This document shows positions 55,318 through 63,944 of a DNA stretch of 64,000 nucleotides, piece by piece. Each line of letters opens with the position of its first letter. Position 1 is the first letter of the stretch. The notes beneath the pieces are model-generated. The model saw nothing but the letters and a program-made list of their open reading frames with translations. It was not told the DNA's origin and searched no databases. Source of the DNA: Microbulbifer bruguierae (GTDB taxonomy: Bacteria > Pseudomonadota > Gammaproteobacteria > Pseudomonadales > Cellvibrionaceae). A program made the translations under genes and the position numbers. The stretch spans positions 2,428,501-2,492,500 of the forward strand of contig NZ_CP118605.1 in NCBI RefSeq assembly GCF_029869925.1, in the 5' to 3' direction.

Positions 55318-55356
55318 AACAGGCATGCCTTAAAACAGGCGTGCCCTGAAACAGGC
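55309..55356 (+). repeat. Three tandem copies of a 16 nt unit
   Basis: GTGCCCTGAAACAGGC (55309-55324), ATGCCTTAAAACAGGC (55325-55340) and GTGCCCTGAAACAGGC (55341-55356). Copies 1 and 3 are identical; copy 2 differs at three positions. The array spans the first permease stop and much of the 64 nt gap to the second permease, which suggests replication slippage lengthened the gap. Confidence 0.85.
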
Positions 55357-55381
55357 GCACCCCGATAACCGGACACAATGT

Positions 55382-56320
55382 ATGGATCCAGACCTGATTG
55401 CCAACATCCTGTACGCCACCATCCGCACCGGCACCCCCCTGCTGCTGGTGGCGCTGGGAGAACTGGTGTGTGAGAAATCCGGCGTACTCAATCTCGGCCA
55501 GGAGGGCATGATGCTGATGGGCGCAGTGGCCGGCTTTATTGCCGCCTACCATCTGGGCGACAGCGGCATCGGGATTGTCAGCGCACTTGTGCTGGCGATG
55601 GCGGCGGGCGCGCTGATGTCGCTGCTGTTCGCCTTCATCACCCTCAGCCTGAACGCCAACCAGGTCGCTTCCGGGCTGGCGCTGACCATTTTCGGACTCG
55701 GTCTCAGCAGTTTTGTCGGGCTCGGTTATGTGGGCATCGCCCTCAACGGTATCCAGCCCTGGGAGCTGCCACTGCTGAGTGACCTTCCCCTGCTGGGCAA
55801 GGTGCTGTTTTCCCACGACCCGCTGGTGTATTTCTCCCTCGCCATGGCCGCGCTGCTGGCGTGGTTTTTCCGCAGCACCCGCGCCGGGCTGATCGTGAAA
55901 GCGGTGGGCGAATCCCCGGAGTCCGCGCAGGCCCTGGGCCTGCCGGTACTGCGGGTACGCTATCTGGCGGTACTGTTCGGCGGTGCCATGACCGGACTCG
56001 CCGGTGCCTATTTGTCCCTGGTGTACACCCCCCTGTGGGCCGACCACATGAGCGCCGGACGCGGCTGGATTGCCCTGGCCCTGGTGGTGTTTGCCAGCTG
56101 GCGCGTGGGGCGCGCCGTGCTCGGGGCCTATCTGTTCGGACTGATGAGCATCATGCATCTGGTACTGCAGGGGTTCGAGATTGCGATCTCCCCCAACCTG
56201 CTGGCGACGCTGCCCTATCTGGTCACCATCGCGGTGCTGGTACTACTGTCGAGTAACCAGGCGCGCAGCAAACTGTTCGCACCATTGTCCCTGGGCAAGC
56301 CGTTCCAGCCGGGCCACTGA
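55382..56320 (+). CDS. ABC transporter permease, BMP-linked (second)
   Basis: Second BPD_transp_2 permease, 312 aa with eight or nine helices. EKSGVLNLGQEGMMLMGAVAGF and NANQVASGLALTIFGLGLSSF mark it as the YufQ-like partner. RAGLIVKAVGESPESAQALGLPV is the cytoplasmic coupling loop. It pairs with the first permease to form the channel. Confidence 0.88.
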   Translation: MDPDLIANILYATIRTGTPLLLVALGELVCEKSGVLNLGQEGMMLMGAVAGFIAAYHLGDSGIGIVSALVLAMAAGALMSLLFAFITLSLNANQVASGLALTIFGLGLSSFVGLGYVGIALNGIQPWELPLLSDLPLLGKVLFSHDPLVYFSLAMAALLAWFFRSTRAGLIVKAVGESPESAQALGLPVLRVRYLAVLFGGAMTGLAGAYLSLVYTPLWADHMSAGRGWIALALVVFASWRVGRAVLGAYLFGLMSIMHLVLQGFEIAISPNLLATLPYLVTIAVLVLLSSNQARSKLFAPLSLGKPFQPGH

Positions 56321-56362
56321 AACATCACGCACAAAAATAACCCGTCATCACAGGAATTTTCC

Positions 56363-57520
56363 ATGCACGCCAAACGCACCTTTCCTATCGCCAGGCTCGC
56401 GCTCGCCGGTCTCGCGCTAACCACCGCTTTTCTCTCTGGATGTAGCAAGCCGGAAGTGGACACCGCGGAGGTCAAAACCGAAAGCCCACAGGAAAGCGTC
56501 GCCAGCGTTACCGGGCAAGAGCCGCTCAAGGTCGGCTTCGTCTACGTGGGTCCCACCGGAGATGCCGGCTGGACTTACTCCCACGACAAGGCCCGCCAGT
56601 TCATGCAGGCCGAGCTGGGGGACAAGGTGAAAACCACCTATGTGGAAAGCGTGGCGGAAGGCGCCGATTCCGAGCGGGTCATCAACCAGCTCGCCAAAAG
56701 TGGCCACCAGCTGATATTCACCACCTCTTTCGGTTATATGAACCCGACCCTGAAGGTGGCCAAGCGCTATCCGGACGTGAAATTCGAGCACAGCACCGGC
56801 TACAAACGCGCGGACAATGTCGGTACCTATTTCGACCGCGCCTACGAAGGTCGCTACCTCACCGGTATGGTCGCCGGCCTTATGACCAAGAACGATACCC
56901 TGGGCTATGTGGCCTCCTTCCCGATTCCGGAAGTGGTGCGCGGCATCAATGCCTTTACCCTCGGCGCCCAGGCGGTAAATCCCGATGTGAAAGTCAAAGT
57001 GGTGTGGGTGAGCACCTGGTACGACCCGGGCAAGGAGCGGGAGGCCGCGGAAACCATGATCCTGCAGGGCGCTGACGTTCTCACCCAGCACACCGATTCC
57101 CCCGGAGTGATCAACGCCGCGGAGGCGCAGGGGGTCTACGCCATCGGCTATCACTCGGATATGTCCGAATACGGCAAGACCGCGCACCTGACCGCCACGG
57201 TGCACAACTGGGGCCCGCTGTATACGCGCAAGGCTCAGGCGGTGCTGGACGGCGACTGGGAATCGGAGGCCTTCTGGGGTGGTTTCGCGGATGAAACCCT
57301 GTCGCTGGCCCCGTTTAACGACGCGGTACCGGAGGATGTACGCAGCCGCGTAGAAGCCGCCAAAGCGGCACTGATTGCCGGAGAACTACACCCCTTCCAC
57401 GGTCCGCTGAATGACCGCAGCGGAGTGGAAAAACTCGCAGCAGGCAGCAACTTGAGCGACGAAGACATGCTCGGCATGAACTGGTTTGTGGCCGGTATCG
57501 AGGGCGAGTTACCGCAATAA
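56363..57520 (+). CDS. BMP-family substrate-binding lipoprotein
   Basis: Periplasmic binding protein (385 aa) with a signal peptide and lipobox (FLSGC, Cys near residue 28). The mature protein begins KVGFVYVGPTGDAGWTYSHDKAR, the BMP/PnrA signature; TYVESVAEGADSERVINQL and QGADVLTQHTDSPGV follow. BMP proteins bind nucleosides or related purines. Which one is not readable here. It is last in the ABC block, 42 nt after the second permease. Confidence 0.9.
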   Translation: MHAKRTFPIARLALAGLALTTAFLSGCSKPEVDTAEVKTESPQESVASVTGQEPLKVGFVYVGPTGDAGWTYSHDKARQFMQAELGDKVKTTYVESVAEGADSERVINQLAKSGHQLIFTTSFGYMNPTLKVAKRYPDVKFEHSTGYKRADNVGTYFDRAYEGRYLTGMVAGLMTKNDTLGYVASFPIPEVVRGINAFTLGAQAVNPDVKVKVVWVSTWYDPGKEREAAETMILQGADVLTQHTDSPGVINAAEAQGVYAIGYHSDMSEYGKTAHLTATVHNWGPLYTRKAQAVLDGDWESEAFWGGFADETLSLAPFNDAVPEDVRSRVEAAKAALIAGELHPFHGPLNDRSGVEKLAAGSNLSDEDMLGMNWFVAGIEGELPQ

Positions 57521-57628
57521 TCTAAAAAAACACACCGCTCCACATCATTTGTCATCGTCTGTTCACGGGGCAGCTAGACTGATTCGGATCACTGGATAAG
57601 CAGCCAAGGACCGGAGAAGGAACACCCC

Positions 57629-58612
57629 GTGATGACATGGACTCACCACCACCGCAACGCGCGCCACTCACTCGCGCTCGCCCTGTCTTTGTGTGCGGCG
57701 CTGCTGTTGCTGCCCACCCCCTCCCGCGCCACCGAAGGCGGCATTGGATACTACGTCCCCGGTACCATGGCGACCCTGATCGACCGGGCGCCGATACAGA
57801 CCGGCTGGGTTTTCAAACCCCAGTACATGCATTACAGCGGCGATTTCAGTGCCACAGCAGAAACGCCGATTGCCGGCGTGGTAGCCCTTGGGGTCGATGT
57901 GGAAATCGATGCGGTGGCACCAGGACTGCTCTACACCTTTGAGAAAAGCGTGCTCGGTGCCAAGTACACCGTCGGCGCCTTTCCCTCCTGGGTGGATGTC
58001 ACCGTCAAGGGCGCCATCGAAAGTGACCTCGGCAATTTCAGCCGGCGAGATTCGGCCTCCGGTCTCGGCGACACCACCCTGATCCCGGCGCTGATGGCCT
58101 GGCAGGAAGGCTGCTGGCAATACAATTTTATGTTCGCCATTCACGCGCCCACCGGAGACTATGAGGTTGGCCGACTTGCCAACGAGGGACTCAACTACTG
58201 GGCGGTAGACCCTGTGGTGGGCGTTGCCTACACCAATCAGGCGGCGGGATTTAACGCCTCGGTATTTACCGGAGTGATGTTCAACGACGAAAACTCAGAC
58301 ACCGACTATCGCAGCGGTCGCACCTTTCACCTGGATGCCAGTGTGCAGCAGATGATCAAGGCCGGTTCAGGCTTTATCACCCTCGGGGTCAACGCATTCT
58401 GGGGTCAGCAATTCAGTCCGGACCGCAACCCGGGTCGCTTCGTCGATGAATTCAAGATGCGCTCCGGCGGTATCGGTCCGGTGATCGGCTATATGCTGCC
58501 CATGGGCACGGACAATATTCTGCTGGAACTCAGCTGGCTGCCGCAGACCGACACCAGAAACACCACCGAAGGCGAATATCTGTGGCTCAAATTTGTGTAC
58601 CAGTGGCAATAG
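57629..58612 (+). CDS. Phenol-MetA-type outer-membrane channel-like protein
   Basis: A 327 aa exported protein of the Phenol_MetA_deg (SphA-like) beta-barrel family. The signal peptide ends near PSRATE, the mature N-terminus reads GGIGYYVPGTMATL, and amphipathic strands lead to a C-terminal WLKFVYQW ending, usual for outer-membrane proteins. Start may be GTG 57629 or ATG 57632; GGAGAAGG lies upstream. A channel for purines is inference from context. It lies 108 nt after the BMP gene, with no obvious promoter. Confidence 0.78.
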   Translation: MMTWTHHHRNARHSLALALSLCAALLLLPTPSRATEGGIGYYVPGTMATLIDRAPIQTGWVFKPQYMHYSGDFSATAETPIAGVVALGVDVEIDAVAPGLLYTFEKSVLGAKYTVGAFPSWVDVTVKGAIESDLGNFSRRDSASGLGDTTLIPALMAWQEGCWQYNFMFAIHAPTGDYEVGRLANEGLNYWAVDPVVGVAYTNQAAGFNASVFTGVMFNDENSDTDYRSGRTFHLDASVQQMIKAGSGFITLGVNAFWGQQFSPDRNPGRFVDEFKMRSGGIGPVIGYMLPMGTDNILLELSWLPQTDTRNTTEGEYLWLKFVYQWQ

Positions 58613-58634
58613 CGGCCGCAGTTTTCACGGCCGC
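58612..58634. terminator. Stem-loop between convergent genes
   Basis: GCGGCCG (58612-58618) and CGGCCGC (58628-58634) form a 7 bp stem around CAGTTTTCA, at the end of the channel gene. No strong T-run follows. It may be a weak terminator for the rightward transcript. Confidence 0.45.
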
Positions 58635-58697
58635 CATCGCCAATCCCTGTGACTAGCCGATACAGGCACTAGTGCATACAGGTACTGGCGTGTTCGG

Positions 58698-59846
58698 TTA
58701 CTGATCTTGCCCGCGCTCCACTGCGTAGGGCATCTGATCCCGATAGGTGTCCCAGTCGTTTACCAGGGTGTCCACCACACGGCTGCCGACGCGGTAGGCA
58801 CTCTCCAGTGACAGTTGCAGTCCCGCGTAATCCTCACCCTCGCTCAGCAGGCTTTCCGCCGCGGTCATACCCGGGTGCGGCACGGTAAAATTGCTCGCAG
58901 TGCGCAGCACCATCAAGCGGTCGTAGTCGGCCTTGCCGGCGCGATCGAGATAAAACAGCGATTGCGCGGTACCGGTGTCTTCCATCGCCGAGGACACAAA
59001 ACTGCCCTGCCCCTCGCTCCAGTATTCTACCCACTTGTTGGCCCAGCGGTTCAGGTAGTCCCCGTGCCAGAAGGTCATACCGGCGAGGTTGTCCCCCTTC
59101 AACACAAACGGCTTGCGCTGCGCATTGGGGAAATCCGTAAACGCCTTGCGATTTTCCGCGATGCTATCGTCATCGCCCAGATCAACATCTTTGGTCAGCT
59201 GGAAGGCCCACTCGGTCAGCTCGCCATTGATGCGGAACACCTCGCCCTGGTTCGGCGGACGCTTTTCCGGATAGGGGCCCTTGCTGAACAGCGGGAAAAT
59301 ACCCGTGGACCAGTCTTCCGGCAGCTCGCGACTGTCGATTTCATGCATCAGGTCGCCGTCCACCAGCCACTCCGCCCAGGCCGCAGAGCCGATGGAAGCG
59401 TCGGCGGGATCGAAACCGGAAATACCTGCCACCAGCCAATAAGCCTTGCTCAGGTCAAAACGGGGATCCAGTCCCAGCGCCATTACCGCAGACGCGGACT
59501 TGTTGGTGCCCATGCCGGTCACCATACCCAGCACACCGGTCTCCGGATTCAGGAACAGGTCGTGGTGGGATTGCGGAAATGCAAACCGCTGGCTCAGTTG
59601 CTGGCGCTCCTTCCACAACTGGAATTCACCGGCGGTATCGCCCTCGTCCTCGCCAATTTCAAACATGTTCACCACCACCACCTTTACCGGAATCGGTTCG
59701 GGAGTGGTTGTAGCGATCGTGGACTGCGGCTGGATTTCCGGGCCTTCTTTCGTTGCCTCGACATTCTTTGCACAGCCGGCCAGCGCCAGCACAGAGAGCA
59801 ACAGGGAAGACGCTCCGTGCAGATAGAGATTTTTTTTCAACATCAT
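58698..59846 (-). CDS. NUP-family purine nucleoside lipoprotein
   Basis: Protein of the purine nucleoside permease (NUP, PF06516) family, 382 aa. The signal peptide has a lipobox (LALAGC, Cys near residue 25), so it is a periplasmic or outer-membrane lipoprotein, not a membrane-spanning permease. VKVVVVNMFEIGEDEGDTAGEFQLW, GLGMVTGMGTNKSA-like (VLGMVTGMGTNKSASAVMALGLDP) and YWLVAGISGFDPADAS are the family blocks. The family belongs to the nucleoside phosphorylase fold, so it may bind or cleave nucleosides. Transcribed after the adenosine deaminase, 30 nt apart. Confidence 0.85.
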   Translation of the reverse strand: MMLKKNLYLHGASSLLLSVLALAGCAKNVEATKEGPEIQPQSTIATTTPEPIPVKVVVVNMFEIGEDEGDTAGEFQLWKERQQLSQRFAFPQSHHDLFLNPETGVLGMVTGMGTNKSASAVMALGLDPRFDLSKAYWLVAGISGFDPADASIGSAAWAEWLVDGDLMHEIDSRELPEDWSTGIFPLFSKGPYPEKRPPNQGEVFRINGELTEWAFQLTKDVDLGDDDSIAENRKAFTDFPNAQRKPFVLKGDNLAGMTFWHGDYLNRWANKWVEYWSEGQGSFVSSAMEDTGTAQSLFYLDRAGKADYDRLMVLRTASNFTVPHPGMTAAESLLSEGEDYAGLQLSLESAYRVGSRVVDTLVNDWDTYRDQMPYAVERGQDQ

Positions 59847-59876
59847 TTTTTCTCTTGTATTGAATAATGCGTATTT

Positions 59877-61358
59877 TTAATTGGCGGCCATCAGCGGTGT
59901 GGAAAACTCACACAGCTGGTACTGTTTGCAGATAAAGCTGTGGCTGCGCGGCACCAGATCGCCGAGCCCGGCCATCCCGCTGCGCTGGAAACGCTTTTTG
60001 AATCCCGCGAGGCGGGTGTCGTAATCCTGCAGCAACTTCTGCTTGGTCGCCTCGTCGACAAAACTGTGCGCGAGGGAATTGCGGGCCAGAGACGTCAGCT
60101 CCGCCCAGGACAGGTTGAATTCCTTCACCGCAACGAAATATTCGTCGGTCATGTTGGAATCCCACATACCGCGATCGTCGGTGGACAGCGCCACCGGAAT
60201 GCCCATACGCAGGTACTCGGGAAACGGGTGCTGGCTGTAATCGTCCACATAATTCAGTAGCAGGTTGCTGATCAGATTGATCTCCACCAGGTAATCGCTG
60301 TTGCGCATCAGTAGCATGGTATCCGGATCGCTGATCAGGTTGACGCCATGGCCAATGCGGGTAGCGCCGAGCAGCAACGTATCGCGCACATGGTGATTGG
60401 GCTCATCCACCTCGCCGGCGTGAATGGACAGCGGCACCCCGGGAATATCCCGGCGCAGTTTGCGCAGGGTGGGCAGAAAACGCTGCGGATGGCCCTTGTC
60501 GTTGTCCTCGCGGCCGACCATGTTCACACCCACAAACAGATCGCGATTGGCATCAACAAAACGGTAAATCCACTCCAGGTCTTCCTCGGCATTGCCGATA
60601 AAGCGCAGCAGGTAATACTGCATACGCGCGGTTACCCCGGTAGCCAGCGCGTCGGGTTCCGCCAGACGCTTGCGGAAAATATCCGCAACCTCATCCGGGG
60701 CGAAGGTACTGCCGTCAACGCGGGTATAGAAGCGCGTGCCCTCCATGGTCTCGAGATAGGTGAGTCCCTCGCGGGCAAACGCCTGCATGTTTTTCACCAG
60801 CATCTCGGCATTGATGTAAGGGTTGCGGCCGAGTTCGTTGAGGCGCTGCCAGTGCGTCTGGAAAAACTCCTCGCGTCCCTCGTGTTTTTTATCCAGCCGC
60901 AGGCTGTCCAGCCACGCGGCTTTTTCCCGCCCGTTCAGCGCATCGATTTTTTTGTATTCCCCTTTTTCGCAATCAGAGAGCGCCTGGTAACTGGACGCCT
61001 GAAGATTGCGGAAATACATCAGATAGGGGGCCAGGCCGAACATATCCTGACCGTAGCCTACACAGTTATTGATACGTACCCGGGTGTAATATTCGTAGCC
61101 GCCGTTCAGCTTTTTATTGGTGGCAAGCTGGTACCACCACTCACTGAAATTGGAGCCGGTAAGATGGTTGTGCAGATCGCCACCCTTGGGCAGCGCGTAC
61201 AGAAAGCGGTAGAGATCGCGGTCGTCCGCGGTGCTTTTGAATTCTTCAAACCAGGCTTCATCTGCGTTTGAGGCGAAGCTCGCCACTCCCGCCACCAGAC
61301 CGGCGCATATTCCTATTGCGCGAAAGAGCGCGGGTTTCAATCGCTTGTTTATCGCCAA
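59877..61358 (-). CDS. Exported ADGF-type adenosine deaminase
   Basis: Adenosine deaminase-related growth factor (ADGF)-like enzyme, ~493 aa. Zinc and catalytic motifs: GDLHNHLTGS (first His pair), SIHAGEVDEPNHHVRD (His, Glu), ATRIGHGVNLI (His) and ALSTDDRGMWD (Asp). A signal peptide (AIGICAGLVAGVASFASNA) precedes the enzyme, so it acts in the periplasm. I place the start at TTG 61358, with GGAG 7 nt before it; another TTG at 61400 is also in frame. The reaction, adenosine to inosine plus ammonia, would suit nitrogen scavenging. A 12 bp inverted repeat lies upstream. Confidence 0.86.
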   Translation of the reverse strand: MAINKRLKPALFRAIGICAGLVAGVASFASNADEAWFEEFKSTADDRDLYRFLYALPKGGDLHNHLTGSNFSEWWYQLATNKKLNGGYEYYTRVRINNCVGYGQDMFGLAPYLMYFRNLQASSYQALSDCEKGEYKKIDALNGREKAAWLDSLRLDKKHEGREEFFQTHWQRLNELGRNPYINAEMLVKNMQAFAREGLTYLETMEGTRFYTRVDGSTFAPDEVADIFRKRLAEPDALATGVTARMQYYLLRFIGNAEEDLEWIYRFVDANRDLFVGVNMVGREDNDKGHPQRFLPTLRKLRRDIPGVPLSIHAGEVDEPNHHVRDTLLLGATRIGHGVNLISDPDTMLLMRNSDYLVEINLISNLLLNYVDDYSQHPFPEYLRMGIPVALSTDDRGMWDSNMTDEYFVAVKEFNLSWAELTSLARNSLAHSFVDEATKQKLLQDYDTRLAGFKKRFQRSGMAGLGDLVPRSHSFICKQYQLCEFSTPLMAAN

Positions 61359-61385
61359 AATCAATCTCCGACAGCAGAATAAATA

Positions 61386-61431
61386 ATTAACCCGGTACAA
61401 GACTCCGCACGCAGAACTCTACCGGGTTAAT
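61386..61431. promoter_or_regulatory. 12 bp perfect inverted repeat upstream of adenosine deaminase
   Basis: ATTAACCCGGTA (61386-61397) and TACCGGGTTAAT (61420-61431) are perfect inverses separated by 22 nt, between the TonB receptor and deaminase genes. The size suits either an operator or an mRNA hairpin that would sit before the deaminase start. Confidence 0.6.
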
Positions 61432-61441
61432 ATGGCATTCC

Positions 61442-61487
61442 CATGGCCACCGGCGCAGGCGACAAAACTTCGCCGCGCGGGGCCATG
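61442..61487 (-). terminator. Nested hairpin after the TonB receptor
   Basis: CATGGCC (61442-61448) pairs with GGCCATG (61481-61487), and GGCGA inside pairs with TCGCC. It lies ~20 nt past the receptor stop. No T-run follows, so it may only partly terminate and leave read-through to the deaminase gene. Confidence 0.45.
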
Positions 61488-61509
61488 TGTATCACCGATT
61501 TCGCAATGA

Positions 61510-63744
61510 TCAGAAGTCCTTGCGGAACTCCATACCAAAAATACGCGGATCGTTCACGAAACCGGTCAGGTTGTTGAAGTCGATCTGGCCCTTGATGTTT
61601 TCCTCATCGGTAATATTGCGGCCGAAAAACGCCAGCTCGTAATCACCGGAAAAACTGGTGTAACCGGCGCGCAGTCCACCTTCAAACTGGTTGTCGATGG
61701 TGTATTCCTTCGCGGTATACAGTGCCAGATGGGTCTCGCCCTGATAGGCCCAGTCGGTGTAGAAGAAGGCCTCACCGTCACTGCCCACCGGCACGCTGTA
61801 GCGCAGCGTGAAGTTGAAGACGCTTTCCGGGGCGGACTGGAAGGGGTTGCCGTCGATCATCGCGAGGCCATCTACGGTCAGCGGATTGGTAACGGTACAC
61901 TGGCCGGAACCGCAGGGTGCAGTAGTCAGGTCCGCATCCTGGATTTCGGTATCGGCAAAACCGGCGCCGGCGGTGAGCAACAGGTTTTCGTTAACCACCC
62001 ATTCCAGGTCCACTTCAAAGCCTTTGCCCACACCCTTGTCGGCATTCAACAAACGGTTGAAGTTGCCACCCCCGCCCACGGCCGTGAGCTGGATATCATC
62101 GATCTCGTAGTAAAACACCGCGGTGTTGAGGCGCAGGGTGTTTTCCAGCAGATCGGCCTTGTAGCCCAGCTCAAACGAGGTAATGGTTTCCGAATCCGCC
62201 ACCGACGGGCTGCCTTCGAAAGCCACATCGCGTGCCTGGATGGACTGGGCGCGGAAGCCTTCAGACAGACGCACATAGACGCTGGTGTCATCGCTCAGGG
62301 CGTAGTTAAGGCTGGTTTCCCAGCTGAGCTGATCGTCATCGATCTTCACCGGGTCGTAATCCTGGATGCTGGCAGCACCGATGACCACCGCAAAGCCGTC
62401 AACATTCTGATCGCCCACCATCAGGGATTTTTCGTCGTAGGTGTAACGCAGGCCCAGGGTACCGGTCAGCGCCTCGCTGAAATCGTAGGACGTCTGGCCG
62501 AACAGCGCCCAGGAGGTATTGCCGTGGCTGACGGTGGTGGCGCCATAGAAGCCATCGATACTGGTCACATCCAGGTCGGCATCGTAATAGAAACCACCCA
62601 GCTGCCACTGCAGCGGGTCACTGGTATTGCTGGCGAGGCGGATTTCCTGGGTGAGCTGGGACACATCCGCCTGGTCTTCGGTGAGCGCGCTGAAGGGGAT
62701 AAAGCCCGGACCAGAACCCTCAACACCGCCGTCAATATCGCCCTTACTGGAGCCGTCGGCACTCTCGTAGGCAGAGATACTCGTCAGCAGCGCTTCCCCC
62801 AGATCCCACTCGAGCTTCAGTGAAGAACCGGCGCTCTCGTACTTCTGCGGGTTGTTGTCGCCGCTGTCGTAGTAGACCGAATCGCGGTCGAAATTGTCGT
62901 TCAGCTCGCCCTCTTTACCGGGCTCGAAAATATTCGCGCGGAAAATACTCGCGGTGCCATCCAGATCGCGCTGGTGCACATTCAGCAGCGCGGAGAAATC
63001 CTCCGACGGCGTCCACAACAACTGTGCGCGCATGGCCAGCTCGGTAAAGCCGCCCATGGCATCGGTTTCGCCGGTGTAGGTGTTATCCATCCAGTCGCCG
63101 CGCTCCTGGCGCAGCACCGACACCCGGCCCGCCAGCTTGCCATCCACCAGGGCGCCACCAAAGGCGCCCTCCACGTTGGTGGTGCCCAGTCCACCGGCGG
63201 CAAAATTGATATAGCCGTCGCTTTCCATGGTCGGCTTGCGACTGTCGAATTTGATCACGCCGGCAGTGGTGTTGCGCCCGAACAGAGTCCCCTGGGGACC
63301 GCGCACCACTTCCATCTGCTCCACGTCAAATATCGGGAAGCTTTTCAGCACCACATTTTCCTGCACCACATCGTCGAAGATGATGGATACCGGCTGTGAG
63401 GCGGCCAGATCAAAATCCGAGTTGCCGAGGCCGCGGATATAGAAACGCGGCGCGGCACGGCCGTTGGAGGATTCCGCATAGAGGTTCGGCACCCGCGCCG
63501 CCAGCGCGAGGATGTCTTCGCCCGCGGAGAAAATACTGTCGAAACCCTCACCGGACAGTGCCGCCACCGAAATCGGAACTTCCTGCAGACTTTCGGCGCG
63601 TTTCTGCGCGGTGACCGTGACTTCTTCCAGCATTGCCGATTTGCGTTTGCTGCCGATGTCGTCGCCTTCCGCGCCAATGGCAGCGCCGGGCAGCGTCGCC
63701 GCGATGGCTGTGGCGAGAAGAGTTTGGGTAATAGCCTTGCTCAT
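61510..63744 (-). CDS. TonB-dependent receptor, probable purine nucleoside uptake
   Basis: Outer-membrane receptor of 744 aa. A signal peptide (cleavage near AAIGAE) is followed by a plug domain beginning EEVTVTAQKRAESLQEVPISVAALSG and RVPNLYAESSNGRAAPRFYIRGLGN, including VEVVRGPQGTLFGRNTTAGV. A 22-strand-type barrel ends in FGMEFRKDF with a terminal Phe. This plug type is common in Caulobacter-like receptors for organic substrates rather than siderophores. A nucleoside ligand is inferred from operon partners. It is the first gene after a near-perfect sigma-54 promoter. Confidence 0.88.
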   Translation of the reverse strand: MSKAITQTLLATAIAATLPGAAIGAEGDDIGSKRKSAMLEEVTVTAQKRAESLQEVPISVAALSGEGFDSIFSAGEDILALAARVPNLYAESSNGRAAPRFYIRGLGNSDFDLAASQPVSIIFDDVVQENVVLKSFPIFDVEQMEVVRGPQGTLFGRNTTAGVIKFDSRKPTMESDGYINFAAGGLGTTNVEGAFGGALVDGKLAGRVSVLRQERGDWMDNTYTGETDAMGGFTELAMRAQLLWTPSEDFSALLNVHQRDLDGTASIFRANIFEPGKEGELNDNFDRDSVYYDSGDNNPQKYESAGSSLKLEWDLGEALLTSISAYESADGSSKGDIDGGVEGSGPGFIPFSALTEDQADVSQLTQEIRLASNTSDPLQWQLGGFYYDADLDVTSIDGFYGATTVSHGNTSWALFGQTSYDFSEALTGTLGLRYTYDEKSLMVGDQNVDGFAVVIGAASIQDYDPVKIDDDQLSWETSLNYALSDDTSVYVRLSEGFRAQSIQARDVAFEGSPSVADSETITSFELGYKADLLENTLRLNTAVFYYEIDDIQLTAVGGGGNFNRLLNADKGVGKGFEVDLEWVVNENLLLTAGAGFADTEIQDADLTTAPCGSGQCTVTNPLTVDGLAMIDGNPFQSAPESVFNFTLRYSVPVGSDGEAFFYTDWAYQGETHLALYTAKEYTIDNQFEGGLRAGYTSFSGDYELAFFGRNITDEENIKGQIDFNNLTGFVNDPRIFGMEFRKDF

Positions 63745-63927
63745 TGAGTCAGTTTCCTGTGCGCAGCAACCGATCCGCCCCGAAGGGCCGCCGGCGGCTT
63801 TTTGTTCTCGTTATGCTTATGGTCCTGAGGTGTTTTCGCACCCATTTTCGAATTTCTGGTGCGAGTTCCTGGCTGTGCAAAACACCAGCACAAACAGGTC
63901 CCCCAGTCGGGTACTCCGTCTAATGAG

Positions 63928-63944
63928 AGCAACGAGCGTGCCAA
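63928..63944 (-). promoter_or_regulatory. Sigma-54 promoter of TonB receptor-deaminase-NUP genes
   Basis: The minus strand reads TTGGCACGCTCGTTGCT, matching the -24/-12 consensus TTGGCACG-N4-TTGC(A/T) at every specified base. Transcription would start near 63916, ~170 nt before the receptor start. The remaining bases to the window end could hold activator sites, but none is certain. Confidence 0.85.

Noticed and set aside
53257..55326. 689-codon open frame on the minus strand
   Set aside because: Antisense to the ABC ATPase and first permease; rich in Gln/His/Arg without domain motifs.
57521..57628. Sigma-54 promoter before the outer-membrane channel gene
   Set aside because: No GG-N10-GC arrangement with TGGCA and TTGC-like boxes was found.
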